Of a DNA stretch of 64,000 bases, positions 8,128-16,917 are shown one piece after another. The first letter of the stretch is position 1. Every line of letters begins with the position of its first letter. The DNA comes from Curtobacterium sp. UNCCL20 (lineage in GTDB: Bacteria > Actinomycetota > Actinomycetes > Actinomycetales > Microbacteriaceae). The notes beneath the pieces were generated by a model that worked only from the letters and a program-made list of their open reading frames with translations, was not told the origin of the DNA and did no database searches. The position numbers were made by a program, and so were the translations under genes. The stretch covers positions 789,378 to 853,377 of the forward strand of contig NZ_FNKG01000001.1 of NCBI RefSeq assembly GCF_900101675.1, given 5' to 3'.

Positions 8128-10644
8128 ATGTTCGAGAGATTCACCGACCGAGCCCGTCGTGTTGTCGTCCTCGCTCAAGAAGAAGCGAAGATGCTCAACC
8201 ACAACTACATCGGCACCGAGCACATCCTCCTCGGCCTCATCCACGAGGGCGAGGGCGTCGCCGCGAAGGCGCTGGAGTCGCTCGGCATCTCGCTCGATGC
8301 CGTCCGCGAGCAGGTCCAGGACATCATCGGGCAGGGCCAGCAGCAGCCGACCGGGCACATCCCGTTCACGCCGCGCGCCAAGAAGGTGCTCGAGCTGTCC
8401 CTGCGCGAGGCGCTGCAGCTCGGCCACAACTACATCGGCACTGAGCACATCCTGCTCGGCCTCATCCGCGAGGGCGAGGGTGTCGCAGCCCAGGTCCTCG
8501 TCAAGCTCGGCGCCGACCTCAACCGGGTCCGCCAGCAGGTCATCCAGCTCCTGTCCGGCTACCAGGGCAAGGAAGCGGTCGCCGTCGGCGGCGAGCAGCA
8601 GCAGAACGCCCAGCAGGGTTCGCAGGTCCTCGACCAGTTCGGTCGGAACCTCACCCAGGCTGCGCGCGACGGCAAGCTCGACCCCGTCATCGGGCGCGAG
8701 AAGGAGATGGAGCGGGTCATGCAGATCCTCTCCCGCCGCTCCAAGAACAACCCCGTCCTGATCGGTGAGCCCGGCGTCGGCAAGACCGCCGTCGTCGAGG
8801 GCCTCGCCCAGGCGATCGTCAAGGGCGACGTGCCCGAGACGCTGAAGGACAAGCAGCTCTACTCGCTCGACCTCGGGTCGCTCATCGCCGGGTCCCGCTA
8901 CCGCGGTGACTTCGAGGAGCGCCTCAAGAAGGTCACGAAGGAGATCCGCACCCGCGGCGACATCATCGTCTTCATCGACGAGATCCACACGCTGGTCGGT
9001 GCCGGTGCTGCCGAGGGCGCGATCGACGCCGCGTCGATCCTCAAGCCGCTCCTCGCCCGTGGTGAGCTCCAGACCATCGGTGCCACCACACTCGACGAGT
9101 ACCGCAAGCACTTCGAGAAGGACGCCGCACTCGAGCGTCGCTTCCAGTCGGTGCAGGTGAACGAGCCGTCGCTGCCGCACACGATCAACATCCTCAAGGG
9201 ACTGCGCGACAAGTACGAGGCGTTCCACAAGGTGTCCATCACCGACGGTGCGATCGTCTCGGCCGCGAACCTGGCGGACCGCTACGTGCAGGACCGGTTC
9301 CTGCCGGACAAGGCCATCGACCTGATCGACGAGGCCGGCGCACGCCTGCGTCTCTCGATCCTGTCGGCGCCGCCGGAGCTCCGCGAGTTCGACGAGAAGA
9401 TCTCGACGGTCCGCGGGCAGAAGGAAGCCGCGATCGAGGAGCAGGACTTCGAGAAGGCCGCGTCGCTCCGTGACGAGGAGAAGAAGCTCCTCGGCGAGCG
9501 TCTCCGCCTCGAGAAGCAGTGGCGTGCGGGTGACGTCGCCGCGTCCGGCACCGTCGACGAGGGCATCATCGCCGAGGTCCTGGCGCAGGCCACGGGCATC
9601 CCGGTGTTCAAGCTCACCGAAGAGGAGACCTCGCGTCTCGTCTTCATGGAGAAGGCACTGCACCAGCGGGTCATCGGTCAGGAAGAGGCCATCTCGGCCC
9701 TGTCCAAGACGATCCGCCGCACCCGTGCCGGCCTGAAGGACCCGAACCGCCCCTCGGGGTCGTTCATCTTCGCCGGCCCGACGGGCGTCGGCAAGACCGA
9801 GCTCGCCAAGGCACTCGCCGAGTTCCTCTTCGACGACGAGGGTGCACTGATCTCCCTCGACATGTCGGAGTTCGGCGAGAAGCACACCGTGTCCCGCCTG
9901 TTCGGTGCCCCTCCCGGGTTCGTCGGGTTCGAGGAGGGCGGCCAGCTCACCGAGAAGGTGCGCCGCAAGCCGTTCTCCGTGGTCCTGTTCGACGAGATCG
10001 AGAAGGCCCACCCGGACATCTTCAACTCGCTGCTGCAGGTCCTCGAGGAGGGTCGTCTGACCGATGGTCAGGGCCGCGTGGTCGACTTCAAGAACACCGT
10101 CATCATCATGACCACGAACCTCGGTTCGCAGGGCATCGCCGGTGGCCCGGTGGGCTTCCAGGTCGAGGGTGACTCCGGTGTCGGCTACGACCGCATGCGC
10201 TCGAAGGTGAACGAGGAGCTCAAGAAGCACTTCAAGCCCGAGTTCCTCAACCGTGTCGACGACACGATCGTGTTCCCGCAGCTGTCGCAGCCCGAGCTGC
10301 TGCAGATCGTGGACCTCTTCGTGAAGCGTCTCTCGGACCGTCTGCTCGACCGCGACATGACGGTGGAGCTCACCCTCCCCGCCAAGGAGCAGCTCATCAA
10401 GGTCGGGTTCGACCCGGCACTCGGTGCCCGCCCGCTCCGCCGCGCGATGCAGCACGAGGTCGAGGACCAGCTGTCCGAGCACATCCTGCAGGGTGAGCTC
10501 AACGCCGGTGACCACGTGAAGGTCGACTTCGCCGACGGCAAGTTCCTGTTCGAGACCGGGCGTCAGCCCGGCCGCGAGGAGGTCCTCGCCGGGGCTGCCG
10601 CCGTCGAGACGGCAGACGCCCCGCAGGGCGAGATCGAGTCCTAG
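8128..10644 (+). CDS. clpC: ATP-dependent Clp protease ATPase subunit ClpC
   Basis: This 838-residue Hsp100 unfoldase feeds proteins to ClpP. Two Clp N repeats occupy residues 1-145; the first AAA+ module has Walker A GEPGVGKT at 213-220 and Walker B VFIDE near 281; a UVR/middle region lies at about 422-455; the second AAA+ module has Walker A GPTGVGKT at 550-557. All key residues are present and length is typical of actinobacterial ClpC/ClpC1. ATG 8128 has AAGGGAGAG upstream. Transcription probably ends at the palindrome 10658-10703, just after the stop. Confidence 0.97.
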   Translation: MFERFTDRARRVVVLAQEEAKMLNHNYIGTEHILLGLIHEGEGVAAKALESLGISLDAVREQVQDIIGQGQQQPTGHIPFTPRAKKVLELSLREALQLGHNYIGTEHILLGLIREGEGVAAQVLVKLGADLNRVRQQVIQLLSGYQGKEAVAVGGEQQQNAQQGSQVLDQFGRNLTQAARDGKLDPVIGREKEMERVMQILSRRSKNNPVLIGEPGVGKTAVVEGLAQAIVKGDVPETLKDKQLYSLDLGSLIAGSRYRGDFEERLKKVTKEIRTRGDIIVFIDEIHTLVGAGAAEGAIDAASILKPLLARGELQTIGATTLDEYRKHFEKDAALERRFQSVQVNEPSLPHTINILKGLRDKYEAFHKVSITDGAIVSAANLADRYVQDRFLPDKAIDLIDEAGARLRLSILSAPPELREFDEKISTVRGQKEAAIEEQDFEKAASLRDEEKKLLGERLRLEKQWRAGDVAASGTVDEGIIAEVLAQATGIPVFKLTEEETSRLVFMEKALHQRVIGQEEAISALSKTIRRTRAGLKDPNRPSGSFIFAGPTGVGKTELAKALAEFLFDDEGALISLDMSEFGEKHTVSRLFGAPPGFVGFEEGGQLTEKVRRKPFSVVLFDEIEKAHPDIFNSLLQVLEEGRLTDGQGRVVDFKNTVIIMTTNLGSQGIAGGPVGFQVEGDSGVGYDRMRSKVNEELKKHFKPEFLNRVDDTIVFPQLSQPELLQIVDLFVKRLSDRLLDRDMTVELTLPAKEQLIKVGFDPALGARPLRRAMQHEVEDQLSEHILQGELNAGDHVKVDFADGKFLFETGRQPGREEVLAGAAAVETADAPQGEIES

Positions 10645-10657
10645 GACCCAGCCCCAG

Positions 10658-10703
10658 ACAGACGGGAGGCGCGGTGCCAGCTGGCACCGCGCCTCCCGTC
10701 TGT
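10658..10703. repeat. Dispersed palindrome, copy A (likely bidirectional terminator)
   Basis: A perfect 46-bp palindrome with 23-bp arms is centred between 10680 and 10681 and contains the core GGAGGCGCGGTGCCAG. It lies between the ends of the convergent clpC and SRPBCC genes. Five related copies occur at 26655, 28847, 30560, 50151 and 61023. Confidence 0.9.
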
Positions 10704-10731
10704 TCGGTGTCGCGTCTCCGACACGTGACGG

Positions 10732-11184
10732 CTACGCGTCGACGTCGCCACGCCAGCCGGGCTGGGTGGGGGCGTTCTCGACGCGCTCCTTGTAGTTCTG
10801 CAGGTCCTTCTTCACGGCGTGACCGCCGACGCCGACGGCGGAGCCGAGCTTCTCGAGGAAACCGGTCGGCTCCCAGTCGATCTGCGCGGTCACGCGGGTC
10901 TCGTCGTCGGACAGCTTGTGGAAGGTGACGACACCGGCGTGGTCGGTCTCGCCGTCCTTGACCGTCCAGGCGACCCGCTCGTCAGGGTGCTGCTCGGTGA
11001 TGACGGCGCGGAACTCGCGCTCCTGGCCCGCGACCTTGACGGTCCAGTCGGTGGTGGTGTCGTCGACCTGGACGATCTTCTCGACCTCGTCGAGGAAGTG
11101 CGGGAACTCCTCGAAGCGGGTCCACTGGTCGTAGGCCTGACGGACGGGGACGTTGACGTCGACGGTTTCGATGATCTGAGGCAT
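10732..11184 (-). CDS. SRPBCC (polyketide cyclase-like) family protein
   Basis: This 150-residue protein has the START/Bet v1-like pattern of the SRPBCC family: an N-terminal beta strand (IIETVDVNVPVRQAYDQW), an alternating sheet, and a long C-terminal helix (KKDLQNYKERVEN). The fold forms a pocket for hydrophobic ligands; the ligand is unknown. ATG 11184 is preceded on its strand by TACCGT (complement 11192-11197) with a 7-nt gap, a leaderless-type spacing. It is monocistronic between convergent and divergent neighbours. Confidence 0.8.
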   Translation of the reverse strand: MPQIIETVDVNVPVRQAYDQWTRFEEFPHFLDEVEKIVQVDDTTTDWTVKVAGQEREFRAVITEQHPDERVAWTVKDGETDHAGVVTFHKLSDDETRVTAQIDWEPTGFLEKLGSAVGVGGHAVKKDLQNYKERVENAPTQPGWRGDVDA

Positions 11185-11258
11185 GACCTGGACGGTAGGC
11201 GGCGGTGGCTGGACGGCGTCCAGGGCGGTGTCCCCCGGGGCGCACTAGGCTGACGAGG

Positions 11259-11801
11259 ATGACTGAGCACGGGAAGCACGCGTTCCACGAACGGGACGAA
11301 CACGGCATCCTCGTGCGTCCCGCACTCGCGTCCGACGTGCCGCACATCCAGCGGCTCATCTCGCCGTACGTCGACCGGCGCATCCTGCTCGGCAAGGAGA
11401 ACGTCGCCCTGTACGGGTCGATCCAGCAGTTCCGGATCGCCGAAGGGCCCGACGGCGTGCCGATCGGCTGCGGCGCCCTCGCTGTGTTCTGGGACGACAT
11501 CGCCGAGGTCCGCACCCTCGCGCTCGACGCCGACTGGATCCACAAGCGTGTCGGCCACCGGATGCTCGAGGCGCTCGAACACGACGCCCGCGAACTCGGG
11601 GTCGCCCGGATCTTCTGCCTCACCTTCGAGGTCGACTTCTTCGCGAAGCACGGGTACCTCGAGATCGGTGAGAGCGTCGTGTCGCCGGACGTCTACGCCG
11701 AGCTGGTTCGTTCGTCGGACGAAGGGGTCGCGGAGTTCCTCGACCTCGCCCGGGTGAAGCCGAACACACTCGGCAACACCCGCATGCTGAAGATCCTCTG
11801 A
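11259..11801 (+). CDS. argA: Short GNAT-type N-acetylglutamate synthase
   Basis: The 180-residue protein is a single GNAT acetyltransferase domain that closely follows the short actinobacterial amino-acid N-acetyltransferase (Rv2747 type), which makes N-acetylglutamate for arginine synthesis from acetyl-CoA and glutamate. Characteristic stretches are GCGALAVFWDD, AEVRTLALD, IFCLTFEVDFF and the ending FLDLARVKPNTLGNTRML. It lacks the kinase-like domain of long ArgA. ATG 11259 follows TAGGCT (11246-11251) by 7 nt. No other arg gene is nearby. Confidence 0.82.
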   Translation: MTEHGKHAFHERDEHGILVRPALASDVPHIQRLISPYVDRRILLGKENVALYGSIQQFRIAEGPDGVPIGCGALAVFWDDIAEVRTLALDADWIHKRVGHRMLEALEHDARELGVARIFCLTFEVDFFAKHGYLEIGESVVSPDVYAELVRSSDEGVAEFLDLARVKPNTLGNTRMLKIL

Positions 11802-11865
11802 CGCTTTCGGGCCACCCTCGGCGGGGTTCCCGCACCGGCATCGCACCGTTGCCTAGCCTGTGCGC

Positions 11866-12567
11866 ATGTCGTCGTTCCGTCACCCCGTCGGGCCCGAGAA
11901 GCCGGGCGTCTACTGGCGCCGCCGTGCGGCGGTCGTCGGGGTGCTCCTGCTGATCGTGGTCGTCGTCGTGCTCATCGTCGTCGGGCGGGGCAGCGGGGCG
12001 ACCTCGGCGGCGTCTGTTCCGTCTGCGTCTGCATCGTCTGCGTCTGCATCGTCTTCGGGTGCTGCTCCTGGTGGGTCATCGTCCGCAGGAGGGACGCCTG
12101 CCGCGTCAGCGTCGCCGCGTTCGACCCCGTCGGCATCGTCGTCGGCGGCCGCCGCTGGCAACGGGTCGACCTGCTCGAAGGACCAGATCGTCCTCACCCC
12201 CGTCGTCGACAAGACCGCCTACGGCCCCACCGAGGACCCGAAGATCGCGATGTCGATCAAGAACACCGGGTCGAACTCCTGCCACATGGACCTCGGGTCC
12301 TCGCAGCAGGTCCTCACGATCAGCTCCGGCGAGGAGCAGTACTGGTCCTCGAAGGACTGCCAGACCGGCGGCACCAACCAGGACGTCACGATCAAGGCCG
12401 GACAGACCCTGACCACGCCGGCGATCGCCTGGGACCGGACCCGGTCGTCGACTGCCACGTGCGACTCGTCACGGCCGTCGGTGACCGGCGGGGGAGCGAG
12501 CTACCACCTGCAGGTCGCCGTGGGGAACCTCGAGTCGAAGAGCTCGGTGCAGTTCATCCTCGACTAG
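11866..12567 (+). CDS. Membrane-anchored secreted protein with Ser/Ala linker
   Basis: This 233-residue protein has a basic N-terminus, one strong hydrophobic segment (about residues 20-43), a low-complexity Ser/Ala/Pro linker (about 46-100), and an extracellular domain of about 130 residues with four Cys and beta-rich character (SIKNTGSNSC). This architecture is common for unknown anchored proteins in Microbacteriaceae. ATG 11866 follows TAGCCT (11854-11859) by 6 nt. It converges on cspA with a shared hairpin at 12638-12674. Function unknown. Confidence 0.65.
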   Translation: MSSFRHPVGPEKPGVYWRRRAAVVGVLLLIVVVVVLIVVGRGSGATSAASVPSASASSASASSSGAAPGGSSSAGGTPAASASPRSTPSASSSAAAAGNGSTCSKDQIVLTPVVDKTAYGPTEDPKIAMSIKNTGSNSCHMDLGSSQQVLTISSGEEQYWSSKDCQTGGTNQDVTIKAGQTLTTPAIAWDRTRSSTATCDSSRPSVTGGGASYHLQVAVGNLESKSSVQFILD

Positions 12568-12637
12568 GGCCGGGTCCTCGGCGCGTTCTTGGCTGGCACG
12601 GCCTCGTCGCCGGCACAGCGCCTTCGCTCGGAAACGA

Positions 12638-12674
12638 GAACGGCCCCGTCGTCCAGAGGACGACGGGGCCGTTC
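12638..12674. terminator. Bidirectional intrinsic terminator
   Basis: A perfect 17-bp stem (12638-12654 with 12658-12674, loop AGA) lies between the convergent anchored-protein gene and the cold-shock gene. It can serve both; the cold-shock stop is 15 bases away. Confidence 0.8.
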
Positions 12675-12688
12675 GAAGCTGAGGGTGA

Positions 12689-12895
12689 TCAGCCGATGAC
12701 GGTGATGTTCTCCGCCTGCGGGCCCTTGCGGCCCTCGGTGATCTCGAACTCCACCTTCTGGTTCTCCTCGAGCGACTTGTAGCCGTTGCCACCGATCGCG
12801 GAGAAGTGGGCGAAGACGTCAGCGCTGCCGTCGTCCGGCGCAATGAAGCCGAAGCCCTTTTCGTTGTTGAACCACTTGACGGTTCCAGTTGCCAT
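12689..12895 (-). CDS. cspA: Cold-shock protein, CspA family
   Basis: The 68-residue protein is a single cold-shock domain that binds single-stranded RNA and DNA. It has RNP1 (KGFGFI, residues 13-18) and RNP2 (VFAHF, about 27-31) and the normal family length. ATG 12895 has AAGGAA upstream on its strand. About 300 bases without another gene on this strand precede it, room for a long structured leader as in many cold-shock mRNAs. Confidence 0.95.
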   Translation of the reverse strand: MATGTVKWFNNEKGFGFIAPDDGSADVFAHFSAIGGNGYKSLEENQKVEFEITEGRKGPQAENITVIG

Positions 12896-13198
12896 GATGG
12901 CGTTCCTTACTTTCTTGCCAGGCGAGATTTTCGCTGCCTGTCTTGCGAAGCGGTACTTGCTACCGCCGATCCAGCGACCGATTGTCGTCGGATCGATGCG
13001 CCCCGCGGGCATTGGGCCGGCGGAACGGGTTCGGGGCCAGGCGGCCGGGGAAGGCCAGTGACCGATGGCGCTCGAGGTGCAGGGCACCGGAAGAACGATG
13101 GACTCCCGCCGAAGCGGTTGCTACCAACCTACAGGGTCATGGCCACAAGGGAAGAGCCGAAGTCGCCGAACTGCCATGAATCTGGTGAACTTGGGGTG
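12896..13198 (-). promoter_or_regulatory. Upstream/leader region of the cold-shock gene
   Basis: These 303 bases contain no convincing gene. On the minus strand they include the cold-shock ribosome site and probably a long 5' leader; TAGGTT (complement near 13127-13132) is a candidate -10 about 230 bases upstream of the start. On the plus strand they hold the promoter of the SseB-like gene. The exact transcription starts cannot be fixed by eye. Confidence 0.35.
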
Positions 13199-13582
13199 AT
13201 GGCAGACAAGGAACAGCGCTTCCGGAGCGAACAGCTCGAGGAAGCCCTCGCGAAGCAGGACGTCGCGGCGGTGGCGTACGCGCTCCGCAACGACATCGTG
13301 ATCGTCCCCCGGCTCGTGACCGGCAAGAAGGACATGCAGGTCCGGGTGTTCGGCCGCGAAGGCTCGGACAAGCGCATCCTGCTGCTGTTCTCGTCGGCGG
13401 ACGCCTACACGGCGATGGTGCCCGACGAGAAGATCCGGCAGGTCATGGTCTACGACGGCGCTCGGCTCGAGGAGTTCCTGGCGGCGCACCTGGACTCGCT
13501 CGAGGGTGTGTTCTTCGACATCGCCGGACCGAACACGATGCAGTCCACCCCCGCTGACCTGCTCGCCGCACTCCGCGCCTGA
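13199..13582 (+). CDS. SseB-like N-terminal domain protein
   Basis: This 127-residue protein looks like the SseB N-terminal domain: a helix at residues 6-25, a strand around the VPRL segment, a central sheet (RILLLFSSADAY), and the usual ending with a D-x-A-G-P turn (FFDIAGPNTMQST) and a short Leu-rich helix. SseB was named from enterobacterial serine-sensitivity work; actinobacterial homologues are mostly uncharacterised. ATG 13199 has weak ribosome-site support (TTGGGGTG). Convergent with radA. Confidence 0.6.
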   Translation: MADKEQRFRSEQLEEALAKQDVAAVAYALRNDIVIVPRLVTGKKDMQVRVFGREGSDKRILLLFSSADAYTAMVPDEKIRQVMVYDGARLEEFLAAHLDSLEGVFFDIAGPNTMQSTPADLLAALRA

Positions 13583-13656
13583 TCCGTTCGACGCAACTGG
13601 GCTCGCTCGGCGTGTCCGCCGTGGTCCACCCGTGTGCGCACGGTCAGTCTGAGCGG

Positions 13657-15018
13657 TCAGAAGGCCCGGTCGAGCTCGCGCTCGCGTTCACTGCTGGCCA
13701 GGGAGAACGCCACCCGCAGGGCTTCCCGCAGGTGCTGCGAATCGGACCCGAGCACGGTGGTGAACCCGAGCCGGGCTGCCTCGCTCGCGCGCTGCTTCGT
13801 GCCGGTCGTCGGGCGGATCTCACCGGCGAGGCTGATCTCGCCCACCGCCGCGAGCGTGTGCGGGTACGGCCGGTCTCGCGCGGCACTGGCCAGTGCGAGC
13901 GCGATCGCGAGGTCCGCGCCCGGCTCGGTCAGCTTCATGCCGCCGACGGTCGAGACGTAGACGTCAGCGTCCGACAGCTTCAGCCCGGCGCGACGTTCGA
14001 GGACGGCGAGGAGCATCGCCACGCGTGACGCGTCGACACCGTTCACCACCCGCCGAGGCTGTGGTGCGGAACTCGGGACGACGAGTGCCTGGACCTCGAC
14101 CGGGAGTGCACGGCGGCCCTCGAGCGCGACGGTGACGCAGGTCCCCGACACCGGAGCACCGTTCTTCGACATGAACAGCCCGCTCGGGTCGGGTACCTCG
14201 TGGATGCCGTCACCGGCCATGTCGAAGCAACCGACCTCGTCCGTCGGGCCGAAGCGGTTCTTGAGTGCACGAACGAAGCGGAGCGCCGTCTGGCGGTCAC
14301 CCTCGAAGTGGCAGACCACGTCGACGAGGTGTTCGAGCAGCCGAGGGCCGGCGATCGTGCCGTCCTTCGTGACGTGCCCGACGATGAGAACGGGCAGCGC
14401 GCGGTCCTTCGCGACCCGGATCAGCGTGGAGGCGACCTCGCGCACCTGGGACGTGCCACCCGCGATGCCGTCGATCGAACTCGACGAGATCGTCTGCACG
14501 GAGTCGGCGATGAGGAGATCCGGCTGCACCTGGTCGATCTGGCCGAGGATGACGCCGAGGTCGACCTCGCTCGCCAGGTAGAGGTCGTCGTGCATCGCCC
14601 CGGTGCGCTCGGCGCGGAGGCGGACCTGGTCGACCGACTCCTCAGCGCTGACGTAGAGGACCCGCTTCCCCATCGCCGCGGCCCGCGAAGCGACCTCGAG
14701 CAGGAGGGTGGACTTGCCGACGCCCGGTTCGCCGGAGAGCAGGACCGCGGCCCCCGGGACCACTCCGCCGCCGAGGACACGGTCGAACTCGCCGATGCCC
14801 GTCTGCCAGCGCTGGACGGCGGTGCCGCGGGACTCGGTGATCGGACGTGCGATGCGGGTGCCGGCGACGGCCACGGCTGCGGTGCCACGGCTGCTCGCGC
14901 TGGCCGCCGAGGAGTCCTCGACCGTGCCCCACGCCTGGCACTCGCCACAGCGGCCGACCCACTTGACGGAGGTCCATCCGCACTCGGTGCAGCGGTAGAG
15001 GGACTGTGGGCGCGCCAT
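13657..15018 (-). CDS. radA: DNA repair protein RadA (Sms)
   Basis: This 453-residue RecA-like helicase promotes branch migration during recombination repair. A C4 zinc finger uses C10, C13, C24 and C27; Walker A GEPGVGKST is at 96-104; the RadA-specific KNRFG motif is at 253-257; the C-terminal third is the Lon protease-like domain. All diagnostic elements are present and the length is standard. ATG 15018 is preceded on its strand by TAGCCT (complement 15025-15030) with a 6-nt gap, so the mRNA may be leaderless. The disA gene often found beside radA is not present. Confidence 0.96.
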   Translation of the reverse strand: MARPQSLYRCTECGWTSVKWVGRCGECQAWGTVEDSSAASASSRGTAAVAVAGTRIARPITESRGTAVQRWQTGIGEFDRVLGGGVVPGAAVLLSGEPGVGKSTLLLEVASRAAAMGKRVLYVSAEESVDQVRLRAERTGAMHDDLYLASEVDLGVILGQIDQVQPDLLIADSVQTISSSSIDGIAGGTSQVREVASTLIRVAKDRALPVLIVGHVTKDGTIAGPRLLEHLVDVVCHFEGDRQTALRFVRALKNRFGPTDEVGCFDMAGDGIHEVPDPSGLFMSKNGAPVSGTCVTVALEGRRALPVEVQALVVPSSAPQPRRVVNGVDASRVAMLLAVLERRAGLKLSDADVYVSTVGGMKLTEPGADLAIALALASAARDRPYPHTLAAVGEISLAGEIRPTTGTKQRASEAARLGFTTVLGSDSQHLREALRVAFSLASSERERELDRAF

Positions 15019-15027
15019 GTCGTCAGG

Positions 15028-16005
15028 CTAGGCGCTACGGCCGACATCACCGGACTGCTCGTCCGGGTCGTCGGGGCTTGCCTGCGGCAGGGGCACCGAA
15101 CCGGTCATCCGCTGCCGGAGGCGGTCGATCCGACCGGGTCGTTCGGCGTGGTCGAGTGCTTCTGCGCCCTCGACGTCCTGCTCCGCACGGGCGGCGGCGA
15201 CGGCGCCGGCCCCGGCCCCGAGGTCCTCCGCCTCACGCTTGGAGAGGTAGTGCCGGATCGCCGCGACGGTGTCGACGCGGGCATCGACCGCGGGCTCGAA
15301 CGCGCTCGCCCAGATCTCGTACCCGCGGTCGTTCGGGTGGAACAGGTCGCCGTAGCTGTTGAAGAACGTCCGGCGCAGGCCGACCCGCTTCGTGATGGTG
15401 TGCAGCGGCGCCACGGTCAAGCCCAACTCGTCGGCGACCCGGTGCACGATCTCGTTCGCCACGGCGACCTTCCGTTCCCGGTCGGGCACGAACATGCACG
15501 GCAGCTCGGCGACGATGGCGTGCGAGGGCACCGCGGCGTAGATCTCGCGGATGTTGCGCTCGAACTTGTCCGGGTGGAAGTCCGCGATGTCGTTCGCCCC
15601 GATCGACACCGTGCAGATGTCCGGCGTGTAGTTGCGGAGCTTCGGGAGCTGGTCCTTCCGTGCGCCCCACGTCGTCGACCCGGAGACGCTCAGGTTCACC
15701 ACCCGCACCGACGTCCGAGAGCGGTGCCGGATCCGACGGGCGAGCAGCCCGACGTACCCGCGGTGCGGTTCGGTGGCACCGACGCCCTGCGCGGCCGAGT
15801 CGCCGATCGCCAGGTAGGTGAGCTGCCCCTCGTGCTGCAGGCGCTCCCGCCACCAATCTGCGTGCACCGGCAGCATGTCGACGACCCGACGTGCGGCGGC
15901 GCGCTGGCCCCGGACGCCCGCGCGCGCGCCGATGGCCGCGCCGCCGAGGACGGTGAGTCCGCCGACGACGGACGACAGCAGTGCGATGAGGGTGCGCGAT
16001 CTCAT
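15028..16005 (-). CDS. SGNH/GDSL-type hydrolase with N-terminal membrane segment
   Basis: This 325-residue protein has a hydrophobic N-terminus (about residues 6-27, signal or anchor) and a GDSL hydrolase core: catalytic Ser70 in AIGDSAAQG, block III GAND, and the C-terminal Asp/His in DLFHPND. It probably acts as an esterase or lipase outside the membrane; substrate unknown. The last 60 residues are Ala/Glu-rich and look disordered. ATG 16005 follows TAACGT (complement 16013-16018) by 7 nt. It ends 10 bases before the radA start on the same strand, yet radA seems to have its own -10. Confidence 0.8.
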   Translation of the reverse strand: MRSRTLIALLSSVVGGLTVLGGAAIGARAGVRGQRAAARRVVDMLPVHADWWRERLQHEGQLTYLAIGDSAAQGVGATEPHRGYVGLLARRIRHRSRTSVRVVNLSVSGSTTWGARKDQLPKLRNYTPDICTVSIGANDIADFHPDKFERNIREIYAAVPSHAIVAELPCMFVPDRERKVAVANEIVHRVADELGLTVAPLHTITKRVGLRRTFFNSYGDLFHPNDRGYEIWASAFEPAVDARVDTVAAIRHYLSKREAEDLGAGAGAVAAARAEQDVEGAEALDHAERPGRIDRLRQRMTGSVPLPQASPDDPDEQSGDVGRSA

Positions 16006-16147
16006 GGGGTGGACGTTACGCGGCCATCTCAGGAGCGAGGTCATGCGCGGCTGAGCCGTGGATGGGGGTTCCGATCCAGCCACCTGTGGAGGAAGAGCGG
16101 GCGCGCGGTGGTGCGTCCCGCCTCCCGGATCGTGTAAACTCTTTCCC

Positions 16148-16237
16148 GGTACCGTGTCCGAGCGGCCGAAGGATCATGTCTCGAAAACATGTGTGGGGGC
16201 AACTCCACCGTGGGTTCAAATCCCACCGGTACCGCCA
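16148..16237 (+). tRNA. tRNA-Ser (CGA)
   Basis: A full class II tRNA is visible. The acceptor stem GGTACCG (16148-16154) pairs with CGGTACC (16227-16233), the discriminator is G16234, and CCA is encoded (16235-16237). The anticodon loop CTCGAAA (16180-16186) gives anticodon CGA at 16182-16184, reading UCG codons. The long variable arm and the T-arm with GTTCAAAT fit serine tRNA. Confidence 0.95.
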
Positions 16238-16616
16238 ACGGGTCATTTGCAGGTCTGGTCTCCAGCGTTTGCAGGTCTGGCCCAACAGAAACGCCCCCGG
16301 CTTCGGCCGGGGGCGTTTCTGGTTCTCGGAGGCTGCTGTGGGCCGCGTCTCGGCGCTTGCCGCAGGATTTGCGTACGCGTGGGCTCGACTCGACGCCTCT
16401 TCGGCCCGTTTTCGGCCGCGCCGAAACACCCCGGACGCTCAGCCGCTTTTGACGCCCCCTTGGCAGTGCTCAGCGAGTCCGCTACCAGCCCGCAGACGAC
16501 GAAGGCCTACTCGAGCCGCGCCACCTCCGGTACGACCCGCGTCCCGTCGACGTCCCGCCGGCGGACTACTGGCTGGCATCCACGTCGGACAGCAGCCGGA
16601 TGTCAAGAGACACGAT
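16238..16616. other. Gene-poor region after tRNA-Ser
   Basis: No convincing gene is present. A direct repeat TTTGCAGGTCTGG occurs at 16246-16258 and 16268-16280, followed by a strong terminator (16287-16320). The stretch from about 16440 to 16616 shows codon-like composition but no start or family, and may be a decayed gene. The region lies between tRNA-Ser and a degraded copy of its 3' end at 16806-16834. Confidence 0.4.
16287..16320 (+). terminator. Intrinsic terminator after tRNA-Ser
   Basis: A perfect 15-bp stem (16287-16301 with 16306-16320) is closed by the stable tetraloop TTCG. It lies 50 bases after the tRNA 3' end. Confidence 0.85.
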
Positions 16617-16648
16617 GAGGAGCCCCGTGCGAACCCCCGGGGCTCCTC
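16617..16648 (-). terminator. Hairpin after the gene fragment
   Basis: GAGGAGCCCC (16617-16626) pairs with GGGGCTCCTC (16639-16648). It lies just beyond the stop of the minus-strand fragment at 16664-16815 and probably terminated that gene. Confidence 0.55.
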
Positions 16649-16663
16649 TTGCTCATGTCCTGG

Positions 16664-16815
16664 TCAGAATCCGCCGTTGAGGTTTCCGCTTGAGCGAAGG
16701 TTCGTCATCTGCGTGCTCGAGGCGATTCCTTGCACGACGTACGGGTCGAGGACTGCACCGGCGAAGAGGTCTCCAGTTTCGTCGCCGTGCCCCTCAATAC
16801 GGCCGTTGAGTTCGA
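16664..16815 (-). pseudogene. C-terminal fragment of an unidentified protein
   Basis: On the minus strand, about 50 codons end at TGA 16664-16666. The translation (starting near IELNGRIEGHGDETGD and ending SSGNLNGGF) reads like the end of an ordinary folded protein, perhaps from a phage or integrative element, and is followed by its own hairpin. No start codon or upstream part is recognisable; upstream it runs into the tRNA-like sequence at 16806-16834. The family is unknown. Confidence 0.35.
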
Positions 16816-16834
16816 TTCCCACCGGTGCCGCCAG
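16806..16834 (+). other. Degraded copy of the tRNA-Ser 3' end (att-like scar)
   Basis: The stretch GTTCGATTCCCACCGGTGCC and the following GCCA match the T-loop to CCA part of the tRNA-Ser at 16214-16237 at 21 of 24 positions. The 5' part of a tRNA is absent and the T-stem no longer pairs. Integrative elements that insert into tRNA 3' ends leave such partial copies at their far end. Confidence 0.5.
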
Positions 16835-16851
16835 GCCAATAACACGATGAC

Positions 16852-16878
16852 GAGCCCCCGGCGAGCGCCTGGGGCTCT
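16852..16878 (-). terminator. Terminator of the GntR-type gene
   Basis: GAGCCCC (16852-16858) pairs with GGGGCTC (16871-16877), 40 bases beyond the stop of the GntR-type gene on the minus strand. Confidence 0.5.
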
Positions 16879-16917
16879 TCATCGTCCCCGGCTCGATCGC
16901 GGTCCCGGACCACCGGC

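Noticed and set aside
8092-10515. Long open frame antisense to clpC (about 800 codons)
   Set aside because: High-GC codon bias leaves the mirror frame free of stops. The translation has no family features, and the clpC frame is unmistakable.
16440-16616. Coding gene in the region after tRNA-Ser
   Set aside because: Codon-like composition, but no start, no ribosome site and no family match; treated as decayed sequence.
16806-16834. Second tRNA gene
   Set aside because: Only the 3' third is present, the T-stem does not pair, and no acceptor 5' strand or anticodon arm precedes it.
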